This document shows, one piece after another, positions 61,722 through 64,000 of a DNA stretch of 64,000 nt (its first letter is position 1; every line of letters begins with the position of its first letter). This DNA is from Liriodendron chinense (Eukaryota > Streptophyta > Magnoliopsida > Magnoliales > Magnoliaceae). The stretch covers positions 7,439,966-7,503,965 of the forward strand of contig ML058433.1 of NCBI GenBank assembly GCA_003013855.2, given 5' to 3'. The translations under genes were made by a program, and so were the position numbers. Below the pieces are notes generated by a model. It worked only from the letters and a program-made list of their open reading frames with translations. It did not search any database and was not told the origin of the DNA.

Positions 61722-61972
61722 TGGTATGCCAAAACAGTTACATAACGGCTGTTACGTAACAGTAACGGTGGTAACCGGTGTGTTACAGAGCCGAAACGGC
61801 CATTACAGAAAAAATGACCCATAATGGCATTGGCCCCATACCGGTCCCAAAACAGTTTTTTTTTCTTTTTTTTAGGCCGTAACAGCCATTATGCAGTCCA
61901 TAACAGCTGTTACGGCCTGTACGCAACAGTAATGGTGGTGGCCATGGTGGCCACCTGCTATGGAACACCTTG
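61722..61972. mobile_element. GTAACGGCC-rich MITE in L1
   Basis: The left end atggtatgccaaaacagttac and inverted right end aaggtgttccatagcaggtgg resemble the TIR of 23387-25076. Flanks gacaggagc and gaaaggaga suggest a 9-bp TSD with mismatches. The interior holds gtaacggc-type palindromes and a T run. No coding. Confidence 0.6.
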
Positions 61973-63190
61973 GAAAGGAGATTCATAGTTAAATATCTGG
62001 TCCATTCACTGTCTGGTGGTGACCCAAACAGATCTTTGGCCTTCTCAAAGATCTTGTTGGCAGCAGTTCCTTTGAAGGTTAGAGCCTGTGTGAGCGGCTT
62101 AACAAGATCCTGACCAAAGATCCCCTCAAGAACAGAAGATTTTGATTCCTAATAGATGTTCCTTATGTTATCCCAATGAAGAGTCAATAACCATTTGCTA
62201 CTTTATTGTGATTATGCAAGGGAAATCTGATCAGCTGTGCTAAAGTTGTAATGGTGTGGTGCTCCCTGGAGTAGTGCTGGAATCTATTGGATGCTGGTGT
62301 GCAGTGGCTTGGAGTTCCATTGGGCACATTCTCTGGAGCATTGTGGCTCATGCCTCTCTTGTGGTTGATATGAATCAAAAGCAATAAAAGGATATTTACT
62401 GGTAAAGCTTCCTCAAACACTGGTGAAGGTGTTTAACTTTAATCTCCTTGCAGTTTGGGCAAAGACAGACCCTAGATTCAGAGGACTCTCCTATACGATG
62501 CTGAAATCTACCTGACTGAAGTTATACAGCGTCACTAGAAAAAATTGAAGGCTACTGTCTCTTGGAAAGCTCCCCCAGCTTGGGTTCTTCATGGTGAACT
62601 TTGATGGGAGCATGTTGGGTAACCCTGGGCTTTCTGGCATTTGTGGTATAGTTTGGACAGCAGCAGTGTTGTTCAAGTCAAGTCATGGGCTCTATCAGCA
62701 TCACCAACTCCAATTTTGCAGAGGCAGCCGTGCTATTACAAGCTGTTAAAGTAATCCCAGCTATTACAAGCCATTGATGAGGCTTCTCAGGGTAATCCCA
62801 GTGTTTTGGGCTTGATGCATTCCTACAGAGATTATTCCATATTTATCGCTGAGTTGTGGGCCTTGGTGGATGGTATTCAGTATTGTTTGCATTTGCACAT
62901 TCATCCCACTTTCATTAAATGTGGGTCCTTGGTTCTGGTTGATATGATCAAATGGGTGCTTGATGTTCTAGAAGGCATGGCATTGGTGGGTGGGATTACG
63001 GCATTTGTTGTCCAATAGACGTGTCTTGATTGTCCATTCTTTCAAGAAGGCTAATAAGGTGGCAGATGATTTAGCCAATGGGATTACGGCATTTGTTATC
63101 CAGTAGGCATGTCTCTTATGATGCTTTTTTACTAATAAACTCTGTTTAGCAGTAGCACCATCCACTTTCAGTTGAAAAAAAAAAAGGATT
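61973..63190 (+). pseudogene. L1 LINE 3' part with RNase H-like domain
   Basis: After further degenerate ORF2 sequence, 62588-63080 reads VNFDGSMLGNPGLSGICGIV in shifted form, then IFIAELWALVDGIQYCLHLHIHPTFI and LVLVDMIKWV. This is the RNase H-like domain some plant L1 elements carry at the ORF2 C-terminus (DGS, AE.WAL, D). A 30-bp word, atgggattacggcatttgttgtccag, occurs twice (62991 and 63077). It ends with an A run at 63175-63184. Confidence 0.65.
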
Positions 63191-63439
63191 AGCCAAACCA
63201 TATAGAAAATCTAAATTCAAGCACAAATGCAAGTTTTATATATATGGAAGTTTCAAAGTGCATGGGAGAAATAGGTTTATTTTGTTTGACAAAGTTGTTG
63301 AACAAGATTCTAAGATTGGATTGAAGAAGATGTCAGATAAAGGAGAAGTACTGTGGTACATAATTAAGAATAAAGGAAACATAGAGAATGGCACCAACTA
63401 CTGTGGGATTTAACTTATGAGTCATACTATGAAACTTTG

Positions 63440-64000
63440 AGAGGAAGGGAGTGAGCGAAGATTAAGGCATGAGGCGAATTTATCACAAATCAATTTGGAT
63501 TTATGCCAAGAAGATCAACCCTTGAGGTTACTTTCCTACTTGGACAATTGAAGAAGAAAAATGGGGAGAGGTCCACATGATCTTTATTAACTTGGAGAAA
63601 GCATATGATAGGGTTCCTAAAGAGATAATCTTTATTAATTTGGAGAAAGCATATGATAGGGTCCCTAAAGAGATAATTTGGTGGCCGTTGGGCAAGAATG
63701 AAGTCTCAAGAGGATATTGACACGATCGATGATATGTACGAAGGAGTGGTGACAAATACAAGGACCATTAGTGGAGAGACAAGTGACTTTCCAATTATTA
63801 TAGGCTTACACAAGAGGTTGGCATTGAACCTGCATCTCCTTTGCATTGGTTATAAGAAGAGGTCCCTTGGTGTATGTTATTTGCAAATAACTTGTTTTGA
63901 TTAACGAGACAAGCGAGGTTGTAAACAGAAAGCTGGAATTATGGAGGGACTTTTGAGAATCTTAAGGTTTTAAAATCAGTCGGACTAAAAGAGTATATGA
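63440..64000 (+). pseudogene. L1 LINE RT fragment running off the window
   Basis: Frames read FGFMPRRSTLEVTFLL, a VHMIFINLEKAYDRVPKEII block (repeated), DMYEGVVTNTRTISGETSDFPI, GLHKR, a CMLFANNL segment (the catalytic FADD has become FANN) and ending LKSVGLKEYM-like sequence. This is a different L1 subfamily from 60640-63190. A 48-bp tandem duplication at 63581-63676 repeats 16 codons in frame. It continues past the right edge. Confidence 0.75.
63581..63676 (+). repeat. 48-bp in-frame tandem duplication in L1 RT
   Basis: tctttattaacttggagaaa... (63581-63628) is repeated with two to three differences at 63629-63676. Each unit encodes the FINLEKAYDRVPKEI core of the RT palm (D is a catalytic residue). 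Confidence 0.9.

Overview
This is plant nuclear DNA. It holds one recognisable host gene with very long introns, buried in nested retrotransposons. The lineage is probably a magnoliid or another early-diverging woody angiosperm. I infer that from many foldback repeats built on GTGGGGCCCAC and GATGGACGGYGTGGAT, which I associate with those genomes; no marker in the window proves it.

The host gene lies on the minus strand. Five exons (59504-59572, 59275-59364, 45232-45390, 15453-15677, 9099-9290) join in phase 0 with GT/AG splice sites. They give 244 residues, about the C-terminal 40% of ribophorin I (OST1), a subunit of the ER oligosaccharyltransferase: the end of the lumenal domain, the single membrane span and the charged cytosolic tail. 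Introns inside the window are about 0.14, 13.9, 29.6 and 6.2 kb. The earlier exons lie beyond the right edge. I see no other host gene, no tRNA or rRNA gene and no CRISPR array.

Layout. 1-7565: downstream of the gene, a mosaic of broken LTR retrotransposons (Athila-like Gypsy LTR ends and an RT scrap, a Gypsy gag, a SIRE-like Copia gag plus 3' LTR) and a cluster of foldback repeats. 9.3-15.5 kb intron: two minus-strand L1 LINE remnants, one split by a hAT-like CTCGA-rich element. 15.7-45.2 kb intron: one plus-strand L1 (about 16150-34852) cut into four pieces by a 9.8 kb Copia element (TSD GCAAA), a 2.7 kb MULE-like element (9-bp TSD) and a 4.0 kb internally deleted chromovirus (TSD GGTAT). 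The Copia carries its own insertions. To the right, an old LTR is split by a 7.7 kb chromovirus with near-equal LTRs, whose protease region holds a 533 bp TRIM. 45.4-59.3 kb intron: long-palindrome MITEs and an L1 split by a 6.8 kb chromovirus (TSD ATAAT). 59.6-64 kb: two further plus-strand L1 remnants.

All mobile-element genes seen are broken by stops, frameshifts or deletions. Insertion order can often be read directly because element reading frames or target duplications rejoin across the insertion.
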